Source of the DNA: an uncultured Clostridia bacterium
GTDB taxonomy: Bacteria > Bacillota > Clostridia > Oscillospirales > Oscillospiraceae
DNA length: 27,096 nt
Reading direction: 5' to 3'
Assembly: GCA_945918815.1 (NCBI GenBank)
Contig: CAMEIU010000005.1
Coordinates: 1-27,096 of the forward strand
Below the pieces are notes generated by a model. It saw nothing but the letters and a program-made list of their open reading frames with translations. It ran no database searches and had not been told where the DNA came from. Below, piece after piece: positions 1-7,730 of the stretch (position 1 is the first letter of the stretch; each line of letters starts with the position of its first letter). The translations under genes were made by a program, and so were the position numbers.

Positions 1-671
1 CCCTAAGGGAGCCGCAGAACGCGAAAGAATTGGAATCCATGGGAGTCCGGCGGCCGTAGATTCGGATCACCGCCGACCCGGCTGTGCTGCTGGATCCGGC
101 GGCCCCGTCCCAGGTGGACAGCTTTCTCCATGCCCAGGGCGTCGACCCGGCGGGGCAGTACGCTCTGTTTGTCCTGCGGCCCTGGAAGGGCTTCGGGGAA
201 AAGCTGCCCGCCATGGCCGAGACCGCGGACCGGCTCTACAGGGACCATGGCCTGACGCCGGTGTTCTTCGCCCTGGAACCCGGCCGTGACCAGGCGGCCT
301 GCCAACAGGCGGCGGAACTGGTCCATTGTCCGTACCATATGCTCTCCGCCCCCGCCGACGGCCATCTGATTGTGGGCATGATGGGTCGGATGCAGGTTGT
401 GGTCTCCATGCGGCTCCACGCACTGATCTTCGCCACAGGCCTGGGCGTGCCCCTGGCGGGGATTGTCTATGACCCGAAGGTCTCCGGTTTCCTGGACTAC
501 CTGGGCCAGCGCCGGTATGCGGACCTCAGTCAGGTCACGGCGGACCGGCTGACGGAGCTGGCCGAAGACGCCCTACAGGAAGGGACCAGCGCCTACAGCG
601 TACAGCAGCTCAGGGCCCTGGCCGAAGAAAACGAAGCCGCCGCCAGGCGTTTGCTGGAGGAAGCAACATGA
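1..671 (+). pseudogene. csaB: CsaB-type polysaccharide pyruvyltransferase, 3' part, with in-frame amber stop
   Basis: This is the C-terminal part of a CsaB protein, which adds ketal-pyruvate to the cell-wall polysaccharide that anchors SLH-domain surface proteins. The diagnostic stretch is VSMRLHALIFATGLGVP followed by YDPKVSGFLDYLGQ (about 405-510). The 5' end lies outside the window. The frame upstream also reads like CsaB (REPQNAKELESMGV at 6-47, then IRITADPAV after the stop), but codon 57-59 is TAG, where the family usually has a Glu or similar residue. A single G-to-T or C-to-T change would explain it. The part after the stop could restart at GTG 84, but with no visible ribosome binding site. 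The stop codon overlaps the next gene (ATGA). Family identity is firm; whether the gene is dead, suppressed or misread is open. Confidence 0.85.
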
Positions 672-1828
672 AGCAGATCGTCTGTCTCGCCACGTCGCCG
701 TGGCATCCTATCCCGACCCGGAAGCAGCAGGTCATGAGCCGCATCCCGGACGCGGAGATTCTCTATTTCGATCCCTCCGTCACCTATCTGGCCCCCTTGA
801 AGGACCCCAACGCCAAAGCCAAGCTGAAGGCCTATCAGGAGCCGGGGGAGGAGATCAAGCCCGGTCTCACGGTCTACGCCCTGCCGCCGGTGCTGCCCTT
901 TTTCAATAAATTCCGCTGGATCAACCGGCTCAATCAAAAAAGAATGGCCCGCTATGTCCGGAAGCGCATGAAAGAGCACGGCTTTGAGAAGCCCTTGCTC
1001 TGGGTCTACAGTCCCGTCACCGCCGATCTGGTGGACCATGTGCCCCACAGCGCGCTGGTCTACGACTGCGTGGACCGCCACTCGGCCTACGGCGGCCTCA
1101 TGAATCCGCAATTGGTGGACCAAATGGAAGCGGACCTGGCCCAAAAGTGCCAGCAGGTCTTCGCCACGGCCAAGGGATTGGCGGAGCGGCTGGAACAGAT
1201 CAACCCCCACACGGCCTTCATTCCCAACGGGGCCAACTTTGAGCGCTTCGTCCAGGCGGCGGAGCCCCAGCCCTGCCCGGAGGATCTGGAGCAGGTTCCC
1301 AAGCCCATCTTCGGCTTCGTGGGGGCTCTGCAGGCGTGCATTGAGTACGGCTATCTGGAATACGCCGCCCAGGTCCACCCGGACTGGCGCTTCGTGTTCA
1401 TCGGACGGGAGAATCCCGGCGTGGACCTGAGCCGCCTGCGGGCCATGGAGAACTGCCATTTCCTGGGCCTCAAGCCCAACGAGCAGCTGCCCCGGTACAT
1501 CGCCCGGTTCGACGCCTGCCTGAACCTGTTTGCCTCCGGCGATCTCAGCAAGGACGTGAGCCCCCTGAAATTCTACGAGTATCTGGCCACCGGCAAGCCC
1601 ATCGTCTCCACCCCCCAGCCGGACCAGGTGCTCCAATACGCCCTCATGATCCACATCGCCCACACCAGAGAGGAATTCGTCGCCTGCTGCCAGGCGGCGT
1701 TGGAGGACACGGACCCGGCACGCCAGCAGGCCCGCATCCAGGCAGGCCGGGAAAGCTCCTGGGACGCCAGAGTGCAGGAGATGCTGGAGATACTCAATGG
1801 AGAATTGACAATGGACAATGGACAATGA
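668..1828 (+). CDS. Glycosyltransferase, TuaH-like (GT4 fold)
   Basis: A 386-residue glycosyltransferase resembling TuaH of teichuronic acid synthesis. It starts at the ATG of an ATGA overlap with csaB, so the two are translationally coupled and probably act on the same wall polysaccharide. Visible marks are an N-terminal Rossmann half (LATSPWHPIPTRKQQ), LVYDCVDRHSAYGG near residue 120, FIPNGANFERF near 185 and the GT4 donor-binding region SPLKFYEYLATGKPIVSTP near 300. There is no signal peptide or membrane segment, so it is cytoplasmic. The last residues (TMDNGQ) and stop codon come from a repeat whose core, ATGGACAATGA, also ends the MATE gene at 13129. The natural C-terminus may therefore have been replaced. 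The sugar substrate cannot be told. Confidence 0.85.
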   Translation: MKQIVCLATSPWHPIPTRKQQVMSRIPDAEILYFDPSVTYLAPLKDPNAKAKLKAYQEPGEEIKPGLTVYALPPVLPFFNKFRWINRLNQKRMARYVRKRMKEHGFEKPLLWVYSPVTADLVDHVPHSALVYDCVDRHSAYGGLMNPQLVDQMEADLAQKCQQVFATAKGLAERLEQINPHTAFIPNGANFERFVQAAEPQPCPEDLEQVPKPIFGFVGALQACIEYGYLEYAAQVHPDWRFVFIGRENPGVDLSRLRAMENCHFLGLKPNEQLPRYIARFDACLNLFASGDLSKDVSPLKFYEYLATGKPIVSTPQPDQVLQYALMIHIAHTREEFVACCQAALEDTDPARQQARIQAGRESSWDARVQEMLEILNGELTMDNGQ

Positions 1829-1880
1829 AGGTGTCCCTTCGGGACGATTTCAATTTGTGCGCACCCTCGTAGGCGGGGGG
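1800..1880 (+). repeat. Intergenic palindromic repeat, family 1, copy 1
   Basis: Order of parts: ATGGACAATGGACAATGA, a small hairpin (GTCCC-ttc-GGGAC at 1833-1845), GATTTCAA, then GCGCACCCTCGT. The same order recurs at 13118-13228. The 22-base hairpin block 1828-1849 is identical to 23636-23657. Confidence 0.7.
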
Positions 1881-1975
1881 CTGTTGGATAAGCAATTGTG
1901 CTGATCGGCGTACGCCTCCCGCTGTAGGGGCACGGAGGTGCGCTAAGATATATCAAACATGAGAGGAAGTTACAT

Positions 1976-2992
1976 ATGACCTATCAGGAAGCATTGGCCT
2001 GCGCGAAAAATCAGACGGGACCCTACTGCAAGGCCTGCGGCGTCTGCAATGGACGGGCCTGCAAAAACCAGATTCCCGGCCCGGGGGCCAAGGGCGCCGG
2101 CGACACGGCCATTCGGAACTATGACAAGTGGCAGGAGATCCGTGTCAACATGGATACCCTGTGTCCCCATGCGAAGGTGGACACCAGCCTGGAACTCTTC
2201 GGCCGCACCTTCCACTATCCCTTCTTCGCCGGACCCGTGGGGGCCGTGAAGCTCCACTACGGCGACAAGCTCACCGACGCCGAATACAACGCCATTCTGG
2301 TCCCCGCCTGCGCCCAGGCCGGAATCGCCGCCTTCACCGGCGACGGCACGGACCCGACGGTCATGGAGGCCGCCGCCAAAGGCATCGCCGCCGCGGACGG
2401 CATCGGCGTCCCCACGGTGAAGCCCTGGAATCTGGACACCATCCGGGAAAAAATGGAATTGGTCCATGCAGCCAAGCCCTTCGCCGTGGCCATGGACGTG
2501 GACGCGGCGGGCCTGCCGTTTTTGAAGAACCTGAATCCCCCGGCAGGCAGCAAGTCCGTGGAGGAGCTGCGGCAGATCGCGGAATTGGCCGGGCTGCCCT
2601 TTATCGTCAAGGGCGTCATGACGGTCAAGGGGGCGTTGAAGGCCCTGGAGGCCGGAGCCGCCGCCATCGTGGTCTCCAACCACGGCGGCCGGGTCCTGGA
2701 CCAGTGCCCCGCCACGGCGGAGGTCCTGCCGGAGATCGCCGGCGCGGTCCGGGGCAGAATGAAGATCCTGGTGGACGGCGGCATCCGCTCCGGCGTGGAC
2801 GTGTTCAAGGCCCTGGCCCTGGGCGCCGACGCGGTCCTCATCTGCCGCCCCTTCGTCCCCATGGTCTACGGCGCAGGCGCGGAAGGCGTCCAGGCCCTGG
2901 TCAACAAGCTGGGCGCGGAGCTGGCCGACGCCATGGAAATGTGCGGCGCGGCCACCTTGAAAGACATTACCGGGGATATGGTACGCATCTGA
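1976..2992 (+). CDS. FMN-dependent alpha-hydroxy-acid dehydrogenase/oxidase family protein
   Basis: A 338-residue TIM-barrel flavoprotein of the lactate/glycolate oxidase family, which oxidises 2-hydroxy acids. FMN and substrate marks are VKGVMTVKGALKALEAGA, the catalytic-His motif SNHGGRVLD (about 225-240) and LVDGGIRSGVDVFKALALGA followed by RPF near 285. Unlike the classical oxidases it has an N-terminal cysteine cluster (five Cys between residues 8 and 29, including CKACGVCNGRAC), which could bind a metal or Fe-S cluster. This form is frequent in anaerobic clostridia, where the electron acceptor is unlikely to be oxygen. The ATG is preceded by AGAGGAAG. It is monocistronic, ending at a strong terminator. 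The exact substrate is unknown. Confidence 0.85.
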   Translation: MTYQEALACAKNQTGPYCKACGVCNGRACKNQIPGPGAKGAGDTAIRNYDKWQEIRVNMDTLCPHAKVDTSLELFGRTFHYPFFAGPVGAVKLHYGDKLTDAEYNAILVPACAQAGIAAFTGDGTDPTVMEAAAKGIAAADGIGVPTVKPWNLDTIREKMELVHAAKPFAVAMDVDAAGLPFLKNLNPPAGSKSVEELRQIAELAGLPFIVKGVMTVKGALKALEAGAAAIVVSNHGGRVLDQCPATAEVLPEIAGAVRGRMKILVDGGIRSGVDVFKALALGADAVLICRPFVPMVYGAGAEGVQALVNKLGAELADAMEMCGAATLKDITGDMVRI

Positions 2993-2995
2993 AGC

Positions 2996-3040
2996 AAACC
3001 CCCTCGCGCTCCCCTGAAAAGAGGACGCGAGGGGGTTTTT
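2996..3040 (+). terminator. Rho-independent terminator after the FMN dehydrogenase
   Basis: A 13-bp stem, AAACCCCCTCGCG (2996-3008) with CGCGAGGGGGTTT (3026-3038), followed by a T run. It lies 4 bases after the stop codon. Confidence 0.9.
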
Positions 3041-3065
3041 AACCTGCTCCAAATGAAAAAACTTT

Positions 3066-3156
3066 TGTAGGGCACGGCCACTGGACGTGCCGCATGGAGG
3101 CGGCTGCATCCCGCGACCAACTGCCCAACGGCGCGTCGGGTCGCCGCGCCATACAG
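3066..3156 (+). repeat. Intergenic TGTAGGG repeat, family 2, copy A
   Basis: Begins TGTAGGGCACGG and contains the stem GGCACG...CGTGCC. It ends in a degenerate CCATACAG. It is near-identical in its first 27 bases to copies at 9120 and 13795 and shares ACTGCCCAACGG and GCGTC with the 13795 copy. Confidence 0.8.
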
Positions 3157-3211
3157 TGGGCGGTAAAGAAATCGACCGGTATTTCAAAGAGGCGGCGCAG
3201 AAGTTTGTGCT

Positions 3212-4189
3212 TTATTCATACTGCGCCAAGCCTGGTTTACATAATGCTATGTAGGCGTCGATAACGCTTTGGGGCGAGAGGATCCTGGCACGGTCGCCGA
3301 AGCCGGCCATCCAGCCCAGGAACAGGGGGGAGACGGCGATGTCCATGGTGAAGATGAAGTATTCCGGGCCGTCGGGGATCAGCATGGTCTCCGGGCCGAA
3401 GCGGTCCAGGACCACGCCCACCAGGGAATTGTGGAACCGCATCCGCACAGGCACGGTCTCGCCGCCGTACATGCCGAAGACGTTCCGACCGTAGTCGGAG
3501 GCGTGAAGCTCCCGGGCCTCTTTGGAAACAAACCGCGGCTGGCCCGTGGCCTCGATGTCGCGCATCTTGTCCACCCGGTAGTGGGTGATGCCGTGGCGTT
3601 GGGAGTGGGCCACCAGATAGTAGTTCTCGTCGTCCCAGACCAGGGTGTAGGGGCTGGCCTCGTAGAGGCCGGGCCGGTCGTGCTTTTTTCCGTCCAGGCC
3701 CCACTCAAAGTAGCGGAACCGGATCTGGGAATTGGCCCCGATGGCCTCGTGAATCCGGTCCACATTATAATAGATGCTCTCGTTCATGGTCTTGACCCGG
3801 TCCGACACCACCACCTGCCGCTTCAGGACCCCTGCCTGGTGGACGCTGACCAGACGGCCCAGCTTCTCAATGAGCTGCATGGATTTCTTCTGGGTCAGGA
3901 ATCGGGAGGACTGGACCGCGTCCACCAGCAGCTTCAGCTCCGGCAGCTCGAACTCCCGGGAGGCCAGATAGTAGCCGGGATTCTTGCCGGTGCTGTGGAG
4001 AATGTCCATGCCGTACTCCTGGAGGCAGTCGATGTCCTTGTAGATGCTCTTCCGCTCCGCCGGGACGCCCTTGGAATCGAGATATTCAATGATCTGCTGG
4101 ACCAAGACCGGATGGTCCTCATCCGACTGCTCCTCCAAAAGCTGCTTGAGATAGAGCAGCTTAATTTTTTGCCCCTCCGTCTTCGCCAA
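3212..4189 (-). CDS. WYL-domain transcriptional regulator (YafY type)
   Basis: A 325-residue regulator with an N-terminal winged helix (residues about 8-65, RKSIYKDIDCLQEYGMDI) and a WYL ligand-sensing domain (about 140-235). The signature W-Y-L reads NYYLVAH here, followed by HYRVDKMRDIE. The start is TTG at 4189: GAGGAGG lies 8 bases upstream, and no in-frame ATG is nearby. WYL proteins bind nucleic acids or nucleotides and often regulate DNA-damage, defence or metabolic genes. The target here is unknown. It lies downstream of the lipoprotein gene 4302-5795 on the same strand, separated by a short gap with an inverted repeat that may be its own operator. Confidence 0.85.
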   Translation of the reverse strand: MAKTEGQKIKLLYLKQLLEEQSDEDHPVLVQQIIEYLDSKGVPAERKSIYKDIDCLQEYGMDILHSTGKNPGYYLASREFELPELKLLVDAVQSSRFLTQKKSMQLIEKLGRLVSVHQAGVLKRQVVVSDRVKTMNESIYYNVDRIHEAIGANSQIRFRYFEWGLDGKKHDRPGLYEASPYTLVWDDENYYLVAHSQRHGITHYRVDKMRDIEATGQPRFVSKEARELHASDYGRNVFGMYGGETVPVRMRFHNSLVGVVLDRFGPETMLIPDGPEYFIFTMDIAVSPLFLGWMAGFGDRARILSPQSVIDAYIALCKPGLAQYE

Positions 4190-4265
4190 GGCGACCGCCT
4201 CCTCATAAGTGTCATTTGAACGATCGGAATACAGATCCCCGTGCCCGAACCGTTAATTTCTCTGT

Positions 4266-4300
4266 ATTCTACCACATTTCATGTCCGTTAAATGGGACAT
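4266..4300 (-). promoter_or_regulatory. Possible promoter and operator of the WYL gene
   Basis: On the minus strand an inverted repeat ATGTCC-N8-GGACAT (4281-4300) lies just upstream of a -10-like TAGAAT (4266-4271). The -35 is poor, as expected for a regulated promoter. The repeat has no T run, so it is not a terminator. Confidence 0.45.
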
Positions 4301-4301
4301 T

Positions 4302-5795
4302 TTATTGTTTGTACGCCGTGATTCCGCTGGCGTCCATCCATTTCTGCTTGGACTGCATCAGCCGGTCCAGGGGTTCGCTGCGGCCCTGGCCGGTTTCCTC
4401 CAGGTAGGCCTGGAGGTCGTAGAGGTCGTTGTAGGTCAGGTAGGGATAGTCGTCGCCGCAGTAGGTCCCGTCGGGCTGGATGCGGTAGTAGAGGTCGTGG
4501 TTTTTCTTGATCCAGTGGTCCGCCGTGTCTTCCACGGCGGTCAGGAGCCGCTGCGCCAGGTCCCGGAGGTCCTGCCGGTTCAGCACGTCCGCCAGATGGA
4601 AGGCCGTCAGGCACTCGGCCAGCTGATGGTTCAGGGAGCTGTGGAGGGGCTGGCTACCGTCGGGGTGCCAGTAGTCTTCCACCAGCCAGCCGCCGTTGGC
4701 TGTCTCCTGATGGTGGTCTTCGGCAAAGGAGAGATAGAAGTCCGCGTAGCGGTCCATGGTCTCCCGCAGAAATTCGCCGCCGAAGCGCGGATAGACGTAG
4801 ACATAGATCTCCATCAGATCCGTGTTGAAGCGGGTGTCATAGAAGCCGGGACCCACGCCGTAGCTCTTGGAGAGCCACTGGCTTTCCGGCCCGGTGGCCC
4901 AGTAACCGGCCTGATTCTGATTGCGGGTCAGGGTCTCCAGCATGGACAGGGTCAGGGCCGCCGCCGTGGGGGTTTCCTCCGCGGCCAGGGCCAGGCTCCG
5001 GACCACATAGGAGGCCGGGCAGCGATAGATATAATCGTCGCCCGTGGGCTCGTAGGTGCTGGGCGTGGTCCGGTAGTAGCCGTCAAAGCACCATTTTCCG
5101 GCCCCGTCCTGGGTGTAGTTCATCCAGGTGTCGGGGCAATTTTCGTGGATCCAGGAGAGCAGGGAGGCATGGCTTCGGACCAGGGTGTAGTCGCAGACGG
5201 GACCGCTGCCCTCCATGATAAAGCGCCAGCGGCCGTTTTCCCGGGAGATGCGCAGGCAGCCGTCCAGCGCCGGCAGGCATTCCAGGCTGTCCCGTTCCCG
5301 CAGGACATAGGATTTGGGCGTGTAGAGGAAGAAGACGGTCCCGTCCTCCAGCTCGATCTCTATGGTGGAGGCACGGTATTCGCCTTCATCCAGGGGCGTC
5401 TCGGTCCAGACGCCGTCCGTGTCAAAATAACGGACGGTCCCGGCGAGACCGGCGGCGGTCCAGGTCTCCAATTGCACCGGGTCTTCTTCCAATTCGGCCC
5501 GGCCCATGGTGACCAGCGTACCGTCGGGCAGTGCATAGATCCTGCGCTGGACGCCGCCGCCTGATCTCTCGTATATATTCAGCTCTCCTGCTGCCAGAAA
5601 CAGCGTCTCCGTGGGCCGGACCCGCAGGACCGGGAGAATCAAAGGCCGCACCGGCGCCGGCTCCGCTTCTGATTCCACTTCCGCCTCGGCCTGCGGCAGC
5701 GGATCCTCCGCCGTCTCCACCAGCACCGGCGCACAGGCACAGCACAGCAGCAGGACCGCCAACAGAATCAAGAAACCAGGGAACAATCGCTTCAT
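4302..5795 (-). CDS. Secreted lipoprotein with predicted alpha-helical glycan-active-like domain (paralogue 1)
   Basis: A 497-residue protein. Residues 1-21 form a lipoprotein-like signal peptide (charged start, Leu-rich core, CCAC; Cys21 is the likely lipid site, though the lipobox is imperfect). An acidic Pro/Glu linker runs to about residue 50. A beta-rich middle follows, then from about 250 a helical domain with FYDTRFNTDLMEIYV, GGWLVEDYWHPDG, HSSLNHQLAECL and DYPYLTYNDLYDLQAYL. The pattern of helical pairs with conserved aromatic and acidic residues recalls alpha/alpha-toroid proteins such as the C-terminal domain of D-glucuronyl C5-epimerases. That is a weak fold guess, not an assignment. 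AAAGGAG lies 7 bases before the ATG. It is divergent from, and clearly homologous to, the gene at 6119. Confidence 0.8.
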   Translation of the reverse strand: MKRLFPGFLILLAVLLLCCACAPVLVETAEDPLPQAEAEVESEAEPAPVRPLILPVLRVRPTETLFLAAGELNIYERSGGGVQRRIYALPDGTLVTMGRAELEEDPVQLETWTAAGLAGTVRYFDTDGVWTETPLDEGEYRASTIEIELEDGTVFFLYTPKSYVLRERDSLECLPALDGCLRISRENGRWRFIMEGSGPVCDYTLVRSHASLLSWIHENCPDTWMNYTQDGAGKWCFDGYYRTTPSTYEPTGDDYIYRCPASYVVRSLALAAEETPTAAALTLSMLETLTRNQNQAGYWATGPESQWLSKSYGVGPGFYDTRFNTDLMEIYVYVYPRFGGEFLRETMDRYADFYLSFAEDHHQETANGGWLVEDYWHPDGSQPLHSSLNHQLAECLTAFHLADVLNRQDLRDLAQRLLTAVEDTADHWIKKNHDLYYRIQPDGTYCGDDYPYLTYNDLYDLQAYLEETGQGRSEPLDRLMQSKQKWMDASGITAYKQ

Positions 5796-6118
5796 AAACG
5801 AACTCCTTTGGAGTGAGAATCAATCCGATAGGAAAATCGGAATTATGACGATCGGAAGCTCGCAAGCTCGCGAACGGCTGCCGGGTTGTTGCAAGCTTGC
5901 AATTGCCGGGCCAACGGTACAATTGCTTTTCCATCAACCCCCACCGCTTCGCGGAGCCCCCTCAAAGGGGGCGCGAGGGTGCTCTGTCAATGTTCTGTTT
6001 CCCGCCGAATCCATGTTTTATTATATTTCAAAACCGGACCAATTACAAGGATTCCGTGACAAGCCGGGAGAAGTGTGGTATACTATCATAAAATTGAAAA
6101 TCCCGGGAGGCGGTCACG
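5796..6118. other. Intergenic region between the two divergent lipoprotein genes
   Basis: This 323-base region has no gene. It holds a 14-bp palindrome TTGCAAGCTTGCAA (about 5889-5902), a small hairpin (CCGCTTCGCGG), the hairpin CCCCCT-caa-AGGGGG near 5958-5972, and a 13-mer TGTCAATGTTCTG (5985-5997) repeated at 13772-13784. The promoter of the 6119 gene is at its right end. I could not find a convincing promoter for the leftward gene. Confidence 0.6.
6056..6084 (+). promoter_or_regulatory. Promoter of the lipoprotein gene at 6119
   Basis: GTGACA (6056-6061), 17-base spacer, TATACT (6079-6084), with an extended -10 TG at 6076-6077. Confidence 0.75.
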
Positions 6119-7678
6119 GTGAAGCGGTGGATGTGTTTGGCAATGGTACTCCTGTTCCTGTGCGGCTGCCAGCGGAAGGCTGGGCGGCAGCAGTCTGCTG
6201 CGGCCTTGCTGCCGGTCACAGAGGAGCCTGTGACCGTGCCGGAGGAGATGCCTCCTGTGGAAGTTCCGGTGCAGGAGGTCATTGAGATCGAGCCGGAGAT
6301 CGTCTACGCGGATCCGGTCTTTGACGCTTTGGAGGAGGAACCGGCGCGCCGGTTTGCCATGGATGAAGGCGAGGTCTGCGTCTATGAGCAGGAGGACTTT
6401 CAGGACGGGCGCCGCAGGCTTCGGCGTCAGACCGGCCTGCCCAACGGCGACGTGGTTACCATGGGGCGGGTCTTCACCAGCTCCGGCGAGCTGGAGCTGG
6501 ATTCCTTCCAACTCCAGGAAGACGGCCAGCTCCGCTATTATGACCGGACCGGCGGAACCTGGGTCCGGCAGCCCATGGAGCCGTGCACCCTGGGGGCCAG
6601 CATGGTGGAGCTGGAGCTGGAGGATGGCGGTTCCTGGCTTCTGTACCTGCCCAAGACCTATGTGTGCCGGGAGAACGGCGTGCTGGAGTACCTGCCCCAG
6701 CAGGACGGTCAGCTCCAAATCACGGAGGATGGAGGCCAGTGGACCGTTACATTTCTGGGAACCGCGCCGGAGGGAACCTGCGTCTGCGACTATCTGACGG
6801 TCTGCTCTGCTGAAGCGCTGCTGGACTGGTCCCATCCCAACTGCGAGCGCCTGTGGGCCACCTACACCATGGAGGGCGAGGGGAAGTGGTGCTATGACGG
6901 CTTCTATTGGCCTTGCCCCTATAATTATGAGCCCACCGGCGAAAACTACCTCTACCGCTGCCCGGCGTCCTATCTGGTCAAGAGCTTTGCTTATGTGGCC
7001 TCGGCTTTCCGGGCCGCAGAGGACCTGTCCACCGCCATGCTGGACGCCCTGTCTCAGATCCAGAATGAGGCGGGCTACTGGGAGACGCTGCCTAAAAGCG
7101 GCTGGCTGTCCACGGACTACGGCATCGGGGCCGGTTTTTATGACACCCGCTTTAATACGGACCTGATGGAGATCTATGTGCGGGTCTACAATCGTGTGGG
7201 CGGGGAGGAATTCCGGGAGACCATGGAGCGCTACACGGCCTTCTATACATCCTTTGCGGAATCGCACCATTTCGAGACGAAGGACGGCGGCTGGTTTGTG
7301 GAGGACTACTTCCATCCCGACGGCGGAAGCCCTACCCACTGCTCTTTAAATCATCTGGCGGCGGAGTGCATTTTGCTCTATCATCTCTCCGACGCTTTGG
7401 AACGGCCGGACCTGTCCCAGCTGGCGGAGCGGCTGCTCCAGGCCATCCGGGATACGGCTTCCAGCTGGATCAACGGGGCCGGAGACCTGCACTACTGCGT
7501 GTATCCCAACGGGGCCTACGGAAACCAGGACTATCCCTATCTGACCTACAACGATCTCTACAACCTGCAGGCGATCCTGCGGGCAAAAAACGGCGCGGAG
7601 GACGAGGCCCTGGCGGCGCTCATGAACGCCAAGCGGAATTGGATGGACGTCAACGGAATCACCGGCTATAAAAAGTAG
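6119..7678 (+). CDS. Secreted lipoprotein with predicted alpha-helical glycan-active-like domain (paralogue 2)
   Basis: A 519-residue paralogue of the protein at 4302-5795. It starts with GTG, supported by GGGAGG 8 bases upstream. The signal peptide ends in a good lipobox, LCGC, with Cys17 the lipid site. The middle domain shares NGDVVTMGR, LELEDG and LPKTYVCRE with its sister. The C-terminal domain shares GKWCYDGFYW, EPTGENYLYRCPASYLV, GAGFYDTRFNTDLMEIYV, GGWFVEDYFHPDG, CSLNHLAAEC and QDYPYLTYNDLYNLQ. Both end in the same NWMD/KWMD-(V/A)-(N/S)-GIT motif. Anchored outside the membrane, it may bind or cut a glycan, but no catalytic family is recognised. Its own promoter shows it is expressed separately from its sister. 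Confidence 0.82.
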   Translation: MKRWMCLAMVLLFLCGCQRKAGRQQSAAALLPVTEEPVTVPEEMPPVEVPVQEVIEIEPEIVYADPVFDALEEEPARRFAMDEGEVCVYEQEDFQDGRRRLRRQTGLPNGDVVTMGRVFTSSGELELDSFQLQEDGQLRYYDRTGGTWVRQPMEPCTLGASMVELELEDGGSWLLYLPKTYVCRENGVLEYLPQQDGQLQITEDGGQWTVTFLGTAPEGTCVCDYLTVCSAEALLDWSHPNCERLWATYTMEGEGKWCYDGFYWPCPYNYEPTGENYLYRCPASYLVKSFAYVASAFRAAEDLSTAMLDALSQIQNEAGYWETLPKSGWLSTDYGIGAGFYDTRFNTDLMEIYVRVYNRVGGEEFRETMERYTAFYTSFAESHHFETKDGGWFVEDYFHPDGGSPTHCSLNHLAAECILLYHLSDALERPDLSQLAERLLQAIRDTASSWINGAGDLHYCVYPNGAYGNQDYPYLTYNDLYNLQAILRAKNGAEDEALAALMNAKRNWMDVNGITGYKK

Positions 7679-7697
7679 CGAAGCGACGGCGAAAGCG

Positions 7698-7706
7698 TGG
7701 TATACT
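7698..7706 (+). promoter_or_regulatory. Extended -10 promoter of the guanine deaminase gene
   Basis: TGGTATACT with no clear -35, 25 bases before the start codon. The same TGGTATACT occurs at 6076-6084. Confidence 0.5.
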
Positions 7707-7730
7707 GATACCAGAAAGGAGAAATGCCCC

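Noticed and set aside
593..1825. Long open frame of 410 codons on the minus strand opposite the glycosyltransferase
   Set aside because: It mirrors a well-supported gene in GC-rich DNA, has repetitive Gly/Val/His-rich composition and no family match. Similar mirror frames at 1970-3187, 4281-5564 and 7659-8969 were dropped for the same reason.
5985..5997. TGTCAATGTTCTG repeated at 13772 as a regulator site
   Set aside because: Only two copies are seen, and the 13772 copy overlaps a probable -35 while the other has no matching -10. The evidence is too thin for a regulatory call.
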